Assembly (NCBI GenBank): GCA_020403045.1
Contig: JADBYK010000097.1
Span: forward strand, 1 to 53,867
Reading direction: 5' to 3'
From: Cytophagales bacterium
GTDB taxonomy: Bacteria; Bacteroidota; Bacteroidia; Cytophagales; Cyclobacteriaceae
Length of the DNA stretch: 53,867 bases
Of this stretch, positions 1 through 8,169 are shown piece after piece. The position numbers were made by a program, and so were the translations under genes. Under the pieces are notes generated by a model. The model ran no database searches and was not told the DNA's origin. It saw only the letters and a list, made by a program, of their open reading frames with translations. How positions within the stretch are numbered: position 1 is the first letter of the stretch; every line of letters starts with the position of its first letter.

Positions 1-150
1 CGTATACCGCTTGGCGAAAAAGCAGCGACCCTCCTTTGTTCATCGCGTAAGGCAACTACCCCTAAAAACGAAGCGTCATTTTAAGACCTAATTCCCCTAC
101 GGAAATATGACTTTTTAGACTAGTTTAGTCGGACAAGAATGTTAAATTTT

Positions 151-711
151 ATGAAAAAACTACTGGTATTTGTTTTACTGGCAATGTCGTTGGTTGCAAA
201 TGGTCAAAACTATCGAAAAGTTTTTCTCGGTATCGATTGGGGCGCACCTTTGGGAAAGAACAGTGGGATTGGCTCTATTTCCCTCGAACCTAGTTACCGC
301 ATAAACGATAAAATGAGTGCGGGTTTTAGAATAGAACATAACGGCATAGTCTCGATGACTGGTGGTAGTAATCCGTTTGTAGGATCCCTTGGTGTCAGCT
401 ATCAATATTATCTACCTTTTAAGCCCCGCGTTTTTGTTGGAGGTGGCTTTGCCATTTTTAATCCTAGCAATAATTTTTTAATTAGCAATACAGACACACA
501 GAACGAACGAAATCGATTAGGCTTCTTTCCAAGAGTGGGTGTAGATCTTGGTCATTTTCGACTGATCGTGGAGTATAATTTCGTTGGTAACATGACTGAC
601 TATGTTTTTGCCTATAGAGGCTCACCAGCTCCCACTGGGCAATTTGAATCGATCAACAAAAACTATCTAAATTTGAAGATTGGCTTTTTCTTTGGCGGAG
701 GTAAGAAATAG
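151..711 (+). CDS. Outer-membrane beta-barrel protein, porin-like
   Basis: The protein of about 186 residues opens with a signal peptide (MKKLLVFVLLAMSL, cleavage near ANGQ). The rest alternates hydrophobic and polar residues and is rich in Gly, Tyr and Phe, as in small outer-membrane barrels, and it ends in FFFGGGKK. An ATG at 139 lies in frame, but the one at 151 gives a standard signal peptide, so 151 is preferred. I infer a structural or small-solute barrel in the outer membrane; no substrate can be read from the sequence. It converges on the methyltransferase gene with 6 bases between the stops. The 150 bases before it hold no recognisable gene. Confidence 0.75.
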   Translation: MKKLLVFVLLAMSLVANGQNYRKVFLGIDWGAPLGKNSGIGSISLEPSYRINDKMSAGFRIEHNGIVSMTGGSNPFVGSLGVSYQYYLPFKPRVFVGGGFAIFNPSNNFLISNTDTQNERNRLGFFPRVGVDLGHFRLIVEYNFVGNMTDYVFAYRGSPAPTGQFESINKNYLNLKIGFFFGGGKK

Positions 712-717
712 TCTATG

Positions 718-1491
718 TTATTGGTCTTTCCTACCAACATATAATACTTCTTTGCTCTCAATCCCAAAATAGGTTGTTTTCTCTACCGTGAAATCGGAGG
801 CAAATGTGTTGGCATCCGTTTGAAGGCCTGCCGATGCAATCCGCTTTGAATAATCTTTTCCAAACATTCGCACATGGTCATCTTGGCCAAAAATCTTTTC
901 ACGCTCGCGCGGATCAGTAATGGAATTGTCTTCAAAGGTTACATCCGGCACAGGTGAAAAGAAGGGCACTTGCAAAATTGCCCAACCGCCCGGTTTTAAA
1001 ACTCGCCTGATCTCACGCATAGCCTTGATGTCATCTTTGACATGCTCTAGTACATGATTGCACAACACCACGTCAAAATGATTTTCCCCGAAGGGAATTT
1101 CATGGATATCCATTTTTACTTTGGCTAAGGGAGACTCAATGTCCGCGGTGATGTAGCCTTCACCATGTTGGGCTTCAAAGGGTTTCATGAAGCAATGCTC
1201 GGGGGCTATGTGCAACACCTTTAACTTTTGTTGAAAGAAATTAGTTTTTTGCTGAAGGTACAGCCATATCAAACGGTGTCGTTCGAGGCTCAAGCAGCCG
1301 GGGCAAAGTGCATTAGGACGTGGGTTGATTCGGCCGTAGGGTAAAAACTGTCGGTAATGATTTTTGCAAATCGGACACTCCACCTTGTTACCCATGTAGA
1401 AAATGCCTAGTGCTTTCAGGCCCAGTCCGCTAAAAAGCTGCAGGTATTTGCGTGGGACAAACCGAATGAGCAGAGAAATCAATGTTTTCAT
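718..1491 (-). CDS. SAM-dependent methyltransferase with N-terminal zinc ribbon
   Basis: The 257-residue protein has a CPIC...CPGC pair (C-x2-C twice) near the N terminus, which should bind zinc, followed by a class I methyltransferase fold. The fold shows an acidic ITADIE strand end, DVVLCNHVLEHV (motif IV) and the LKPGGWAILQVPFF stretch typical of the Methyltransf_11 group. The substrate is unknown; relatives often sit near polysaccharide genes. The frame stays open upstream to 1731, but that part translates a repeat element. The ATG at 1491 lies 6 bases after a perfect TATCTTTG promoter element, which decides the start. It is divergent from kdnA, so a role in surface polysaccharide modification is possible but is only inference. 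Confidence 0.8.
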   Translation of the reverse strand: MKTLISLLIRFVPRKYLQLFSGLGLKALGIFYMGNKVECPICKNHYRQFLPYGRINPRPNALCPGCLSLERHRLIWLYLQQKTNFFQQKLKVLHIAPEHCFMKPFEAQHGEGYITADIESPLAKVKMDIHEIPFGENHFDVVLCNHVLEHVKDDIKAMREIRRVLKPGGWAILQVPFFSPVPDVTFEDNSITDPREREKIFGQDDHVRMFGKDYSKRIASAGLQTDANTFASDFTVEKTTYFGIESKEVLYVGRKDQ

Positions 1492-1497
1492 TGGGCG

Positions 1498-1505
1498 CAA
1501 AGATA
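1498..1505 (-). promoter_or_regulatory. Bacteroidota -7 promoter element TATCTTTG
   Basis: A perfect match to TAnnTTTG ends 6 bases before the ATG at 1491, implying a leaderless or nearly leaderless transcript. No TTG -33 element was seen at the usual distance. Confidence 0.5.
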
Positions 1506-1560
1506 GGTTTCTGGCTGTAGGTTTCAAGGTACCAAGCGACCTAAGGGCAGGCATCGGCCA

Positions 1561-1675
1561 GGGATAGTAGCGGAAATCCCATGCCCGATGGCTATCGGGC
1601 TGGATTGCAGCGGATAGCCCGGTGGCCGACTGCGCTTCGCACGGCCAGGCCGCAAAGTTCCGGTTAAATACCTTA
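1561..1675. repeat. Palindromic intergenic repeat, copy 1
   Basis: A GC-rich block in the kdnA/methyltransferase divergent region. It contains the hairpin GCCCGAT-GGCT-ATCGGGC (1583-1600), a TAGCGGAAATCCC-type core, GCAGCGGATAGCCCGG, and a second stem around GGCCG...CGGCC. A related block with the same hairpin and an AGTAGCGAAAGCCCG core lies at 18419-18525. It looks like a dispersed REP-like family; I see no coding capacity. Confidence 0.55.
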
Positions 1676-1718
1676 CCTACCACGATGTTGTAGCCTGCAA
1701 TTTGAAACCTGAAATTCG

Positions 1719-1726
1719 TATTTTTG
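1719..1726 (+). promoter_or_regulatory. Bacteroidota -7 promoter element TATTTTTG for kdnA
   Basis: A perfect TAnnTTTG match, 20 bases before the kdnA ATG at 1747. It excludes the in-frame upstream ATG at 1702 as the start. Confidence 0.45.
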
Positions 1727-1746
1727 CACACTTAACGTTATCAATT

Positions 1747-2955
1747 ATGCCAGGATCTGAACTGTTTGGAATAGAAGAACGCAAAGAGGTAAATGATGTC
1801 ATGGAAACGGGCATCCTCTTCCGCTATAACCACGATGCACAGCGCAACAATATTTGGAAAGCCCGCGAGTTTGAGGCAGAGGTAAAAAAGGTAACAGGCG
1901 CAAAGTTTGCCCATGCGGTATCGAGTGGCTCTACGGCCGTCTCGTGTGCATTGGCTGCCGCAGGAATAGGTGCCGGGGACGAGGTAATCGTGCCTCCATT
2001 TACCTACATCGCTTCGGTAGAGGCGGTTTTGTTTGCTGGCGGGTTGCCGGTGTTTGCCGAGATTGATGAGTCGCTTTGCCTAAGCCCCGAGGGAATTCGC
2101 GCAGCTATCACTCCAAAAACGAAAGCGATCATGCTCGTGCATATGTGCGGTGGCATGGCCAAGCTGGATGAGATATTGAAAATTTGCAAAGAACATAATC
2201 TAACGTTGATTGAAGATGCCGGCCAGGCTTTTGGCGCCTCTTACAAAGGCACTTCGGTAGGCTTATTTGGGAAAACCGGTTGCTATTCGTTTGACTTTTT
2301 TAAAATTGCTACGTGTGGAGAAGGTGGAGTGATGGTGACCAACGATGAGCAAGCCTATCGCCATGCCGATAGTTTTTCAGATCACGGCCATGACCACGTA
2401 GGCAATAACCGCGGAATGGAAAATCATCCGATCGTGGGCTTCAATTATCGCATTGGAGAAATCAACGCTGCCATTGGATTGGCGCAGACGCGCAAGGTGC
2501 CGTTCATCCGCGAGAAGAATCGTGAACTTAAAGCTCTATTAATGAATGAACTTTCGAAAATCGAAGGAGTGAGTTTCAGCACGTTGGCAGATCCTGCCGG
2601 AGACTCGGCCACGTTCCTAAATATTCTGATGCCCGATACTGAAGCGGCTAAGCGCACAGTAGATGAATTCAACAAAGCGGGTGTTGGTGGTTTTAATTAT
2701 TGGTTTACGAACATGTATCATTTCATCAACCAATGGAATCATTTGCGCGATTTAAAAACGGCAGCTAAACTTCCGATCCATATCCTGGGCGCTCCGCAAG
2801 ACTATAACAACTTGCATTTACCAAAGTCACAAGAAACCGTTGGCCGATTGATTTCGTTTGGCATCCGTTGCACGTGGAAAGAGGAAGAAGTAAAAGCATT
2901 GGCACAAAAAATTTCTGGTTGTATTAAAAACGCTTTAACTCCAGTACATGCATAG
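1747..2955 (+). CDS. kdnA: 8-amino-3,8-dideoxy-manno-octulosonate aminotransferase, KdnA
   Basis: This 402-residue DegT/DnrJ/EryC1/StrS-type PLP enzyme transfers an amino group to the C8 aldehyde made by KdnB. The product is Kdo8N, which replaces Kdo in LPS. Visible landmarks are the MPGSELFG start, AGDEVIVPPFTYIASVEAV, the EDAGQ loop with D157, and the PLP lysine K186 in SFDFFK before CGEGG. FSDHGHDH is a hallmark of the KdnA subgroup. The overall text resembles Shewanella KdnA as I remember it. kdnB follows after an inserted ORF6N gene, which supports the assignment. A general nucleotide-sugar aminotransferase is the alternative. Confidence 0.85.
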   Translation: MPGSELFGIEERKEVNDVMETGILFRYNHDAQRNNIWKAREFEAEVKKVTGAKFAHAVSSGSTAVSCALAAAGIGAGDEVIVPPFTYIASVEAVLFAGGLPVFAEIDESLCLSPEGIRAAITPKTKAIMLVHMCGGMAKLDEILKICKEHNLTLIEDAGQAFGASYKGTSVGLFGKTGCYSFDFFKIATCGEGGVMVTNDEQAYRHADSFSDHGHDHVGNNRGMENHPIVGFNYRIGEINAAIGLAQTRKVPFIREKNRELKALLMNELSKIEGVSFSTLADPAGDSATFLNILMPDTEAAKRTVDEFNKAGVGGFNYWFTNMYHFINQWNHLRDLKTAAKLPIHILGAPQDYNNLHLPKSQETVGRLISFGIRCTWKEEEVKALAQKISGCIKNALTPVHA

Positions 2956-2965
2956 CGAGTAAATC

Positions 2966-3487
2966 ATGCAACTTAAAAGTATTCAAAGCAAGATCTATGA
3001 AATCCGCGGGCAAAAAGTAATGCTTGATTTCGATTTAGCTGAACTTTATGAAGTAGAAACAAGGGTTCTGAATCAGGCTGTAAAAAGAAATATTGATATT
3101 TTCCCGGAAGATTTCCTTTTTCAACGTACTACTAAAGAATGGAAAAATATGTCATCACAAATTGTGATGACATACCCAGCCAAAAGGCCTAAAACTGCTT
3201 TACCCTTGGTTTTTACAGAACACGGAGTTACTATGCTCGCGAACGTATTGAAAAGTAAGAAAGCTCGGCAAACAAGTGTGGCTATTGTGCGTGCGTTTAT
3301 TGCCCTCAAACAATTTGTGATTTCTCATAAAGAGTTGTCGATTCAGCTCAATGAACTAGAAAAAAAGTACAACAAGCAGTTTAAAGACGTATACGAAGTG
3401 ATTAATTACCTACTTAGAAAAGATAAACAGGAAATAGATTTTAAAGAAAGGAAACGTATTGGTTTTGATACAAAAACCCAGGATTAA
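2966..3487 (+). CDS. ORF6N-domain DNA-binding protein
   Basis: A 173-residue protein with an N-terminal ORF6N domain (about residues 5-95): YEIRGQKVMLDFDLAELYEVETRVLNQ, then FPEDFLFQ and LPLVFTEHGVTML. A charged helical, probably coiled-coil, tail follows. ORF6N and KilA-N domains are known from phage antirepressors and from many solitary genes in Bacteroidota chromosomes; a regulatory or selfish role is inferred. It lies 10 bases after kdnA and its end nearly touches kdnB, so it splits a two-gene pathway operon. Its codon use is more AT-rich than kdnA. No terminal repeats were found around it. Confidence 0.85.
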   Translation: MQLKSIQSKIYEIRGQKVMLDFDLAELYEVETRVLNQAVKRNIDIFPEDFLFQRTTKEWKNMSSQIVMTYPAKRPKTALPLVFTEHGVTMLANVLKSKKARQTSVAIVRAFIALKQFVISHKELSIQLNELEKKYNKQFKDVYEVINYLLRKDKQEIDFKERKRIGFDTKTQD

Positions 3488-3497
3488 AGATTATACA

Positions 3498-4577
3498 ATG
3501 CATAAGAATTTTAAAGGAATTGAAAAGACCGTATTTGGTCGTGGCAGTTTTAACCAGTTAGGTGAAATTGTAGAAGCACAGCGCCATCAGAACGATGGAT
3601 TTATGCTTTACTTGGTCGATAACTATTTCAAGGGAAAAGAATTAGCGAATCGTATCCCCATGAAAGCGGGTGATACAATTATGTATATCGATGTAGATCA
3701 ATACGAACCTACAACCCAACAAATCGATTCCATTCGCGACTCAGTAAAAAAGACAAGAGGAATCCCTGCAGCCGCCATTGGCATTGGAGGTGGATCGATC
3801 ATGGACATTGCCAAAGCTGTTTCGTTGATGTTTACCAACGAGGGTTCTTCACAATTATATCAGGGATTGAATCTAATTAAGAAGCCGGGCATCTATCACA
3901 TAGGCGTGCCAACTATCTCTGGCACAGGAGCCGAAGTATCCATGACTGCTGTGCTGACAGGCCCCGAAAAAAAATTAGGATTGAAATGCGAGTGGACCGT
4001 CTTCAATCAAGTAATACTGGATCCGGATTTGATTGCAAGTGTGCCACGCAATTGGTGGTTCTACACCGGGATGGACACTTACATCCATTGCATCGAATCT
4101 GAAAACGGAACGCTGAACAACGCGTACAGCCATGCCTATGCTGAGCAGTCACTAAAACTTTGCAGAGAAATTTATTTAGGCGACAAGAGCGGACAGACTG
4201 CAGATAATGATGATAAACTGATGGTGGCTTCGCTCATGGGGGGATTGAGTCTAACTTATTCTGAAGTGGGCGTTTGCCATGCCTTATCATACGGGCTTTC
4301 TAAAATCTTAGGAACAAGGCATTGCTATGCGAATTGCATTGCGTTCAACCATCTGGAAGATTTTTATCCAGACGGAGTGAAAGAATTTAAAACGATGATC
4401 GCCAAACACAAAATCGATTTACCGCAAGGATTATCTAAAGATTGGACGGACGATCAGATCACCAAAATGGCGCATGTATCCTATAACCTTAGCCACATGT
4501 GGAATCATGCCATTGGCAGTGATTGGAAAGAGAAGGTGAGTATTGAGAGTATTGAGAAGCTTTTTAGAAGACTTTAA
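3498..4577 (+). CDS. kdnB: 3-deoxy-manno-octulosonate 8-oxidase, KdnB
   Basis: This 359-residue iron-type alcohol dehydrogenase oxidises C8 of Kdo to the aldehyde used by KdnA. It begins MHKNFKGIEKTVFGRGSF. The NAD-binding IGIGGGSIMDIAKAVS and the PTISGTGAEVSMTAV stretch are family signatures. Metal ligands are expected in GMDTYIHCIES, VCHALSYGLS and GTRHCYANC. The frame extends to 3459, but the ATG at 3498 matches the known KdnB start and leaves the ORF6N stop intact. Pairing with kdnA makes the pathway assignment strong; on its own it would only be called iron-containing alcohol dehydrogenase. Confidence 0.85.
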   Translation: MHKNFKGIEKTVFGRGSFNQLGEIVEAQRHQNDGFMLYLVDNYFKGKELANRIPMKAGDTIMYIDVDQYEPTTQQIDSIRDSVKKTRGIPAAAIGIGGGSIMDIAKAVSLMFTNEGSSQLYQGLNLIKKPGIYHIGVPTISGTGAEVSMTAVLTGPEKKLGLKCEWTVFNQVILDPDLIASVPRNWWFYTGMDTYIHCIESENGTLNNAYSHAYAEQSLKLCREIYLGDKSGQTADNDDKLMVASLMGGLSLTYSEVGVCHALSYGLSKILGTRHCYANCIAFNHLEDFYPDGVKEFKTMIAKHKIDLPQGLSKDWTDDQITKMAHVSYNLSHMWNHAIGSDWKEKVSIESIEKLFRRL

Positions 4578-4579
4578 TT

Positions 4580-4627
4580 TCACGCAAAGACGCTTTAAAT
4601 CTCACGCAAAGACGCTAAGGCGCAAGG
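4580..4627. repeat. Left inverted-repeat arm of the GxxExxY cassette
   Basis: Two direct copies: a partial copy at 4580-4594 and a full 26-base copy at 4602-4627 with core CACGCAAAGACGCTAAGGCG. The full copy matches the reverse complement of 5038-5063 at 24 of 26 positions. Confidence 0.8.
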
Positions 4628-4636
4628 GATACAAGT

Positions 4637-5014
4637 ATGACAGAAAATGAATTGTCCAAAGTAATTGTTCATTGTTGTTTCAAAATACATTCCACGCTAG
4701 GGCCAGGGCTTCTTGAATCGGTGTATGAGGAATTACTTTCATACGAACTTAAAAAAGAAAGCCTAGTATTCAGTAGGCAACAAGGCATACCATTAGTTTA
4801 TGATAATGTCAAACTAGACCTTGGTTTTAGATCTGATATTATTGTAGAGAACAAAGTAATCGTGGAGATCAAATCAGTTGAGTTAATTGCGCCTGTGCAT
4901 CAAAAACAACTATTAACCTACTTGCGAATTACAGGAATTAAGTTAGGATTGCTGGTTAACTTCAATGAAGCACTGATCAAGGATGGAATTCAAAGAATTG
5001 TAAATGGGCTATAA
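4637..5014 (+). CDS. GxxExxY family protein
   Basis: A 125-residue protein carrying the name-giving motif G24-x-x-E27-x-x-Y30 in LGPGLLESVYEELL. The DIIVENKVIVEIKSVE stretch then resembles a PD-(D/E)XK nuclease-like core (D...E-x-K). The family is common in Bacteroidota and cyanobacteria; its function is not established, and nuclease activity is inferred only from the core. The gene starts 10 bases inside one inverted-repeat arm and stops 24 bases before the other, so it appears to be a self-contained cassette between kdnB and trmN6. The residue spacing fits the usual family length of about 125. Confidence 0.88.
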   Translation: MTENELSKVIVHCCFKIHSTLGPGLLESVYEELLSYELKKESLVFSRQQGIPLVYDNVKLDLGFRSDIIVENKVIVEIKSVELIAPVHQKQLLTYLRITGIKLGLLVNFNEALIKDGIQRIVNGL

Positions 5015-5037
5015 ACAATTCTTGGCAATATTATGAG

Positions 5038-5063
5038 CTTTGCGCCTTAGCGCCTTTGCGTGA
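5038..5063. repeat. Right inverted-repeat arm of the GxxExxY cassette
   Basis: A 26-base arm, the reverse complement of 4602-4627 with two mismatches. It ends 3 bases before the trmN6 ATG, so it supplies the immediate 5' leader of that gene. Confidence 0.8.
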
Positions 5064-5066
5064 ACC

Positions 5067-5765
5067 ATGTTTCAATTCAAACAATTCTCTATCGAAGACG
5101 ATCGCTGCGCGATGAAAGTAGGGACAGATGCCGTCTTGTTAGGGGCGTGGGTTGACGTTTCAAAAGCAAAGAAAATCTTGGATGTTGGTACGGGATGCGG
5201 GATAATCGCCTTGATGCTTGCTCAACGTACGGATGAAGATGTTCGCATAGATGCCATTGAAATAGAAAAGCAAGATGCCATTCAAGCTTTAGAAAATAGT
5301 AATCAATCAACTTGGGCAAAACGAATAAAAGTAACTCATCAATCTTTACAAGGGTTCAAGGGCACTGAATCTTTCGATTTAATCGTCAGCAATCCGCCCT
5401 ACTTCATCAATAGTCAATTGCCCCCATCGATAGATCGCGCAAAAGCGAGACATACTCATTCATTGAGTTATCAAGAATTAATCGATCATTCTACCCGGCT
5501 CTTAAAGAATGAAGGAAGACTAGCTGTCGTGCTTCCCTACATTGAAGGAAAAGACTTTGTGAATCTCGCCTCGATCCGTGGATTAATTTGCGTCCGCCAG
5601 CTGGCATTTTACTCACGGAGAGAAAAGCCACAAGAACGATGGCTGTTTGAATTTACTTTCATCCCTCAAACGATGGTCGCTGAACAGATGATATTGCACG
5701 GAGAAGGAGAAACGTGGTCTCCCGAATACAAAGCGCTCACCAAAAGTTTCTATCTGAAACTTTAG
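5067..5765 (+). CDS. trmN6: tRNA1(Val) adenine-37 N6-methyltransferase (TrmN6/YfiC)
   Basis: This 232-residue protein methylates N6 of A37 in tRNA1(Val) using SAM. It starts FQFKQFSIEDDRCAMKVGTDAVLLG, the conserved N-terminal signature of the family. It has the SAM loop DVGTGCG (39-45) and the amino-methyltransferase motif NPPY (109-112). The length is normal for the family. The GxxExxY repeat arm abuts its start codon, leaving little room for a private ribosome-binding region; genes of this phylum often lack Shine-Dalgarno sequences. A HemK-like methyltransferase is the alternative, but the N-terminal signature favours TrmN6. Confidence 0.85.
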   Translation: MFQFKQFSIEDDRCAMKVGTDAVLLGAWVDVSKAKKILDVGTGCGIIALMLAQRTDEDVRIDAIEIEKQDAIQALENSNQSTWAKRIKVTHQSLQGFKGTESFDLIVSNPPYFINSQLPPSIDRAKARHTHSLSYQELIDHSTRLLKNEGRLAVVLPYIEGKDFVNLASIRGLICVRQLAFYSRREKPQERWLFEFTFIPQTMVAEQMILHGEGETWSPEYKALTKSFYLKL

Positions 5766-5842
5766 ATTTTCTAAGAGGCCGTTCATCAAAATTTTACCTA
5801 TCTGATTGTATAAAACTGCTATTATTGCGAAAAATTTGATTG

Positions 5843-8068
5843 ATGAGCCGTTTGGTTTTTTTGCTGTTGGTGTGCACGGTGCAAAGTTGGGCACAACTAC
5901 CCGGCTTACCCATCAAAAAAACAACCGAACGTATTTTCATAGATGCTGAAATGAACGAGGCTGTCTGGCGCGAGGCCGAGGTGGCGAAAGATTTCAAACA
6001 ATTCTTCCCATTTGATTCTTCCTATGCCAAAGCACAGACGGAAGTGCGTATGACGTATGACGATAAATTCATTTACGTGTTTGCAATCATGTACAATATT
6101 GGCGAACAGAGCTATGTAACACCTTCTTTGCGAAGAGATTTTCGGGGAGAAGCAAATGATTCGTTTGTCGTACAGTTCGACACCTTCAAAGACAATACTA
6201 ATTCGTTTCAATTTGGAATTAATCCCTTCGGTGTGCAGCGCGAAGGACTGGTTGCCAATGGCGGAAGTACAAACCAGTCGGATCTTTCTTTGAACTGGGA
6301 TAATAAATGGTATTCACAAGCAAAAATACTAGACGGAAAATGGGTGTGTGAGTTTGCTATACCCTTCAAGTCACTAAGATACAAGCATGGCCTAAGCTCA
6401 TGGAATGTTAACTTTTACCGAATCAATAGCAACAATGCCGAGCGATCGACCTGGGCGCCCATTCCAAGAAATTTTCCGTTGATTTCGTTGGCATTTACTC
6501 GGCCATTGATTTGGGATCAACCATTGGATAAGCCGGGGTCAAATGTTTCACTAATCCCATTCATTGCAACCCGTGTCAATCAAAACTCCGAAAAAGGTGA
6601 ACAACCTCAACAGAGTAATTCGTTTGGTGGCGATGCTAAAGTTGCCATCGGTCCAGCCTTGAATTTGGATTTAACAGTCAATCCCGATTTTTCGCAGGTG
6701 GAAGTCGATCAACAAGTAACCAATCTTGATCGATTTGAAATTTTCTTTCCTGAGCGGAGACAATTCTTTTTAGAAAATGCAGACTTATTCTCAGACTTTG
6801 GTGGCGAAGGGAATCGCCCTTTTTTTTCAAGGAGAATTGGTGTTACCCGCGATCAAAATACTGGGCAGAACGTTGAGAACCCGATTTATTTTGGTGCTCG
6901 ACTAAGTGGGAAGGTCAATAACAATTTACGTGTAGGCCTGCTTAGTATGCAGGCGGGACAAGACAAAAATAACAACCTGCCTTCCACTAACTACACGGTA
7001 GCAACATTCCAACGAAAGCTCTTTGCGCGGTCAAACATCGGTATGATCTTTATCAATAAGCAAGCATTTCAAGACTCGATAGGTGCTGATTTTGTTACTA
7101 GCCCACAAAAGTTTAATAGAGTGATTGGATTGGACTACAATCTGGCCAGCAAAGACAATAAATGGAATGGCAAATTTTACTATCATCGTTCGTTTACCAA
7201 TAATCAAACGGACTCTTCATTTGCCATGGCCGCGCGTCTGGCGTATAACACCTTTCGGTGGGATGTTTCCGGAACTATTCAAAACATTGGAGCGAATTAT
7301 AATCCTGAGGTGGGTTTTGCTCGAAGAAAGGATTATTTGCGGTTAGCACCCACGGTTTGGTATAATTTCTATCCAAGGTCAAAAATAATCAACAACCATG
7401 GCCCAGGTTTAGATTTTGATGTGATAGGCAACAAAAAATACGGAATCACCGATTACGATTTTAATTTCATGTATCGCATCCGGTTTCAAAGCACAGCTCA
7501 GTTCAACATCCGACTTCGGCAGGAGTACGTTTATCTATTTAGTGCGTTTGACCCCACCAACACTGGAGGCCTTCAGCTGGCTACAGGAACAGACTATACC
7601 AATAATGTAGTAGTGGCTAGTTATATTTCTGACGCTCGAAAGAAATTTTTCTTCGATATTTCAACACGTTCCGGTGAGTATTTTAACGGGAATCGAATCA
7701 ATTTTTCAGGGGCTATCAATTACAGAGCTCAACCTTATGCGGTGCTTTCGGTCAACTATACTTATAATCAAATCAACCTTCCGGCACCTTATAAGACCGC
7801 GGAGCTGATACTTATTGGGCCACGCTTTGACATTACATTTTCACGAAAAGTTTTTTGGACAACGTTTGTTCAGTACAACAATCAAATCAATAATGTAAAT
7901 ATCAACTCCCGACTTCAATGGCGATTTCGGCCGGTTTCTGATCTATTCATCTCTTATACAGACAACTACTTTGCCAGTGCTGAGTTGAAAGATGGTATTC
8001 AGTACCAAAGTTGGCAGCCAAAGCTCCGTGCCATCGTGCTAAAATTTACCTACTGGTTAAATTTGTAA
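5843..8068 (+). CDS. DUF5916 outer-membrane protein with CBM9-like N-terminal domain
   Basis: A 741-residue secreted protein. The signal peptide (to SWAQ, about residue 19) is followed by a CBM9-like domain, with IDAEMNEAVWREAEVAKDFKQFFP and the EVRMTYDDKFIYVFAIMYN strand. After that comes the DUF5916 hallmark NLDLTVNPDFSQVEVDQQVTNLDRFEIFFPERRQFFLENADLF. The C-terminal 450 residues look like an outer-membrane barrel ending in LKFTYWLNL. The function is unknown; polymer binding or uptake at the outer membrane is inferred. The ATG at 5843 is chosen over the adjacent TTG. It is a paralogue of the gene at 18531-20816, with the same ending motif. Confidence 0.88.
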   Translation: MSRLVFLLLVCTVQSWAQLPGLPIKKTTERIFIDAEMNEAVWREAEVAKDFKQFFPFDSSYAKAQTEVRMTYDDKFIYVFAIMYNIGEQSYVTPSLRRDFRGEANDSFVVQFDTFKDNTNSFQFGINPFGVQREGLVANGGSTNQSDLSLNWDNKWYSQAKILDGKWVCEFAIPFKSLRYKHGLSSWNVNFYRINSNNAERSTWAPIPRNFPLISLAFTRPLIWDQPLDKPGSNVSLIPFIATRVNQNSEKGEQPQQSNSFGGDAKVAIGPALNLDLTVNPDFSQVEVDQQVTNLDRFEIFFPERRQFFLENADLFSDFGGEGNRPFFSRRIGVTRDQNTGQNVENPIYFGARLSGKVNNNLRVGLLSMQAGQDKNNNLPSTNYTVATFQRKLFARSNIGMIFINKQAFQDSIGADFVTSPQKFNRVIGLDYNLASKDNKWNGKFYYHRSFTNNQTDSSFAMAARLAYNTFRWDVSGTIQNIGANYNPEVGFARRKDYLRLAPTVWYNFYPRSKIINNHGPGLDFDVIGNKKYGITDYDFNFMYRIRFQSTAQFNIRLRQEYVYLFSAFDPTNTGGLQLATGTDYTNNVVVASYISDARKKFFFDISTRSGEYFNGNRINFSGAINYRAQPYAVLSVNYTYNQINLPAPYKTAELILIGPRFDITFSRKVFWTTFVQYNNQINNVNINSRLQWRFRPVSDLFISYTDNYFASAELKDGIQYQSWQPKLRAIVLKFTYWLNL

Positions 8069-8143
8069 AATTTTTTCTACCTCTTTATCAGATAGTTACA
8101 ACAAATAAAATACATGTTTAAACATATATTTTAGAACTTCCGT

Positions 8144-8151
8144 TATACTTG
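8144..8151 (+). promoter_or_regulatory. Possible -7 element TATACTTG for the YceI gene
   Basis: Matches TAnnTTTG at all but one position, 18 bases before the ATG at 8170. No convincing -33 element. Confidence 0.3.
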
Positions 8152-8169
8152 CACAAAATAAACAAAACC

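Noticed and set aside
1492-1731. N-terminal extension of the methyltransferase by 80 codons
   Set aside because: It translates the palindromic repeat and overlaps the kdnA promoter; the TATCTTTG element at 1498-1505 fits the ATG at 1491.
4580-5063. CRISPR array or integron attC site
   Set aside because: Only two or three repeat arms, inverted, framing one gene; no spacer series or integrase.
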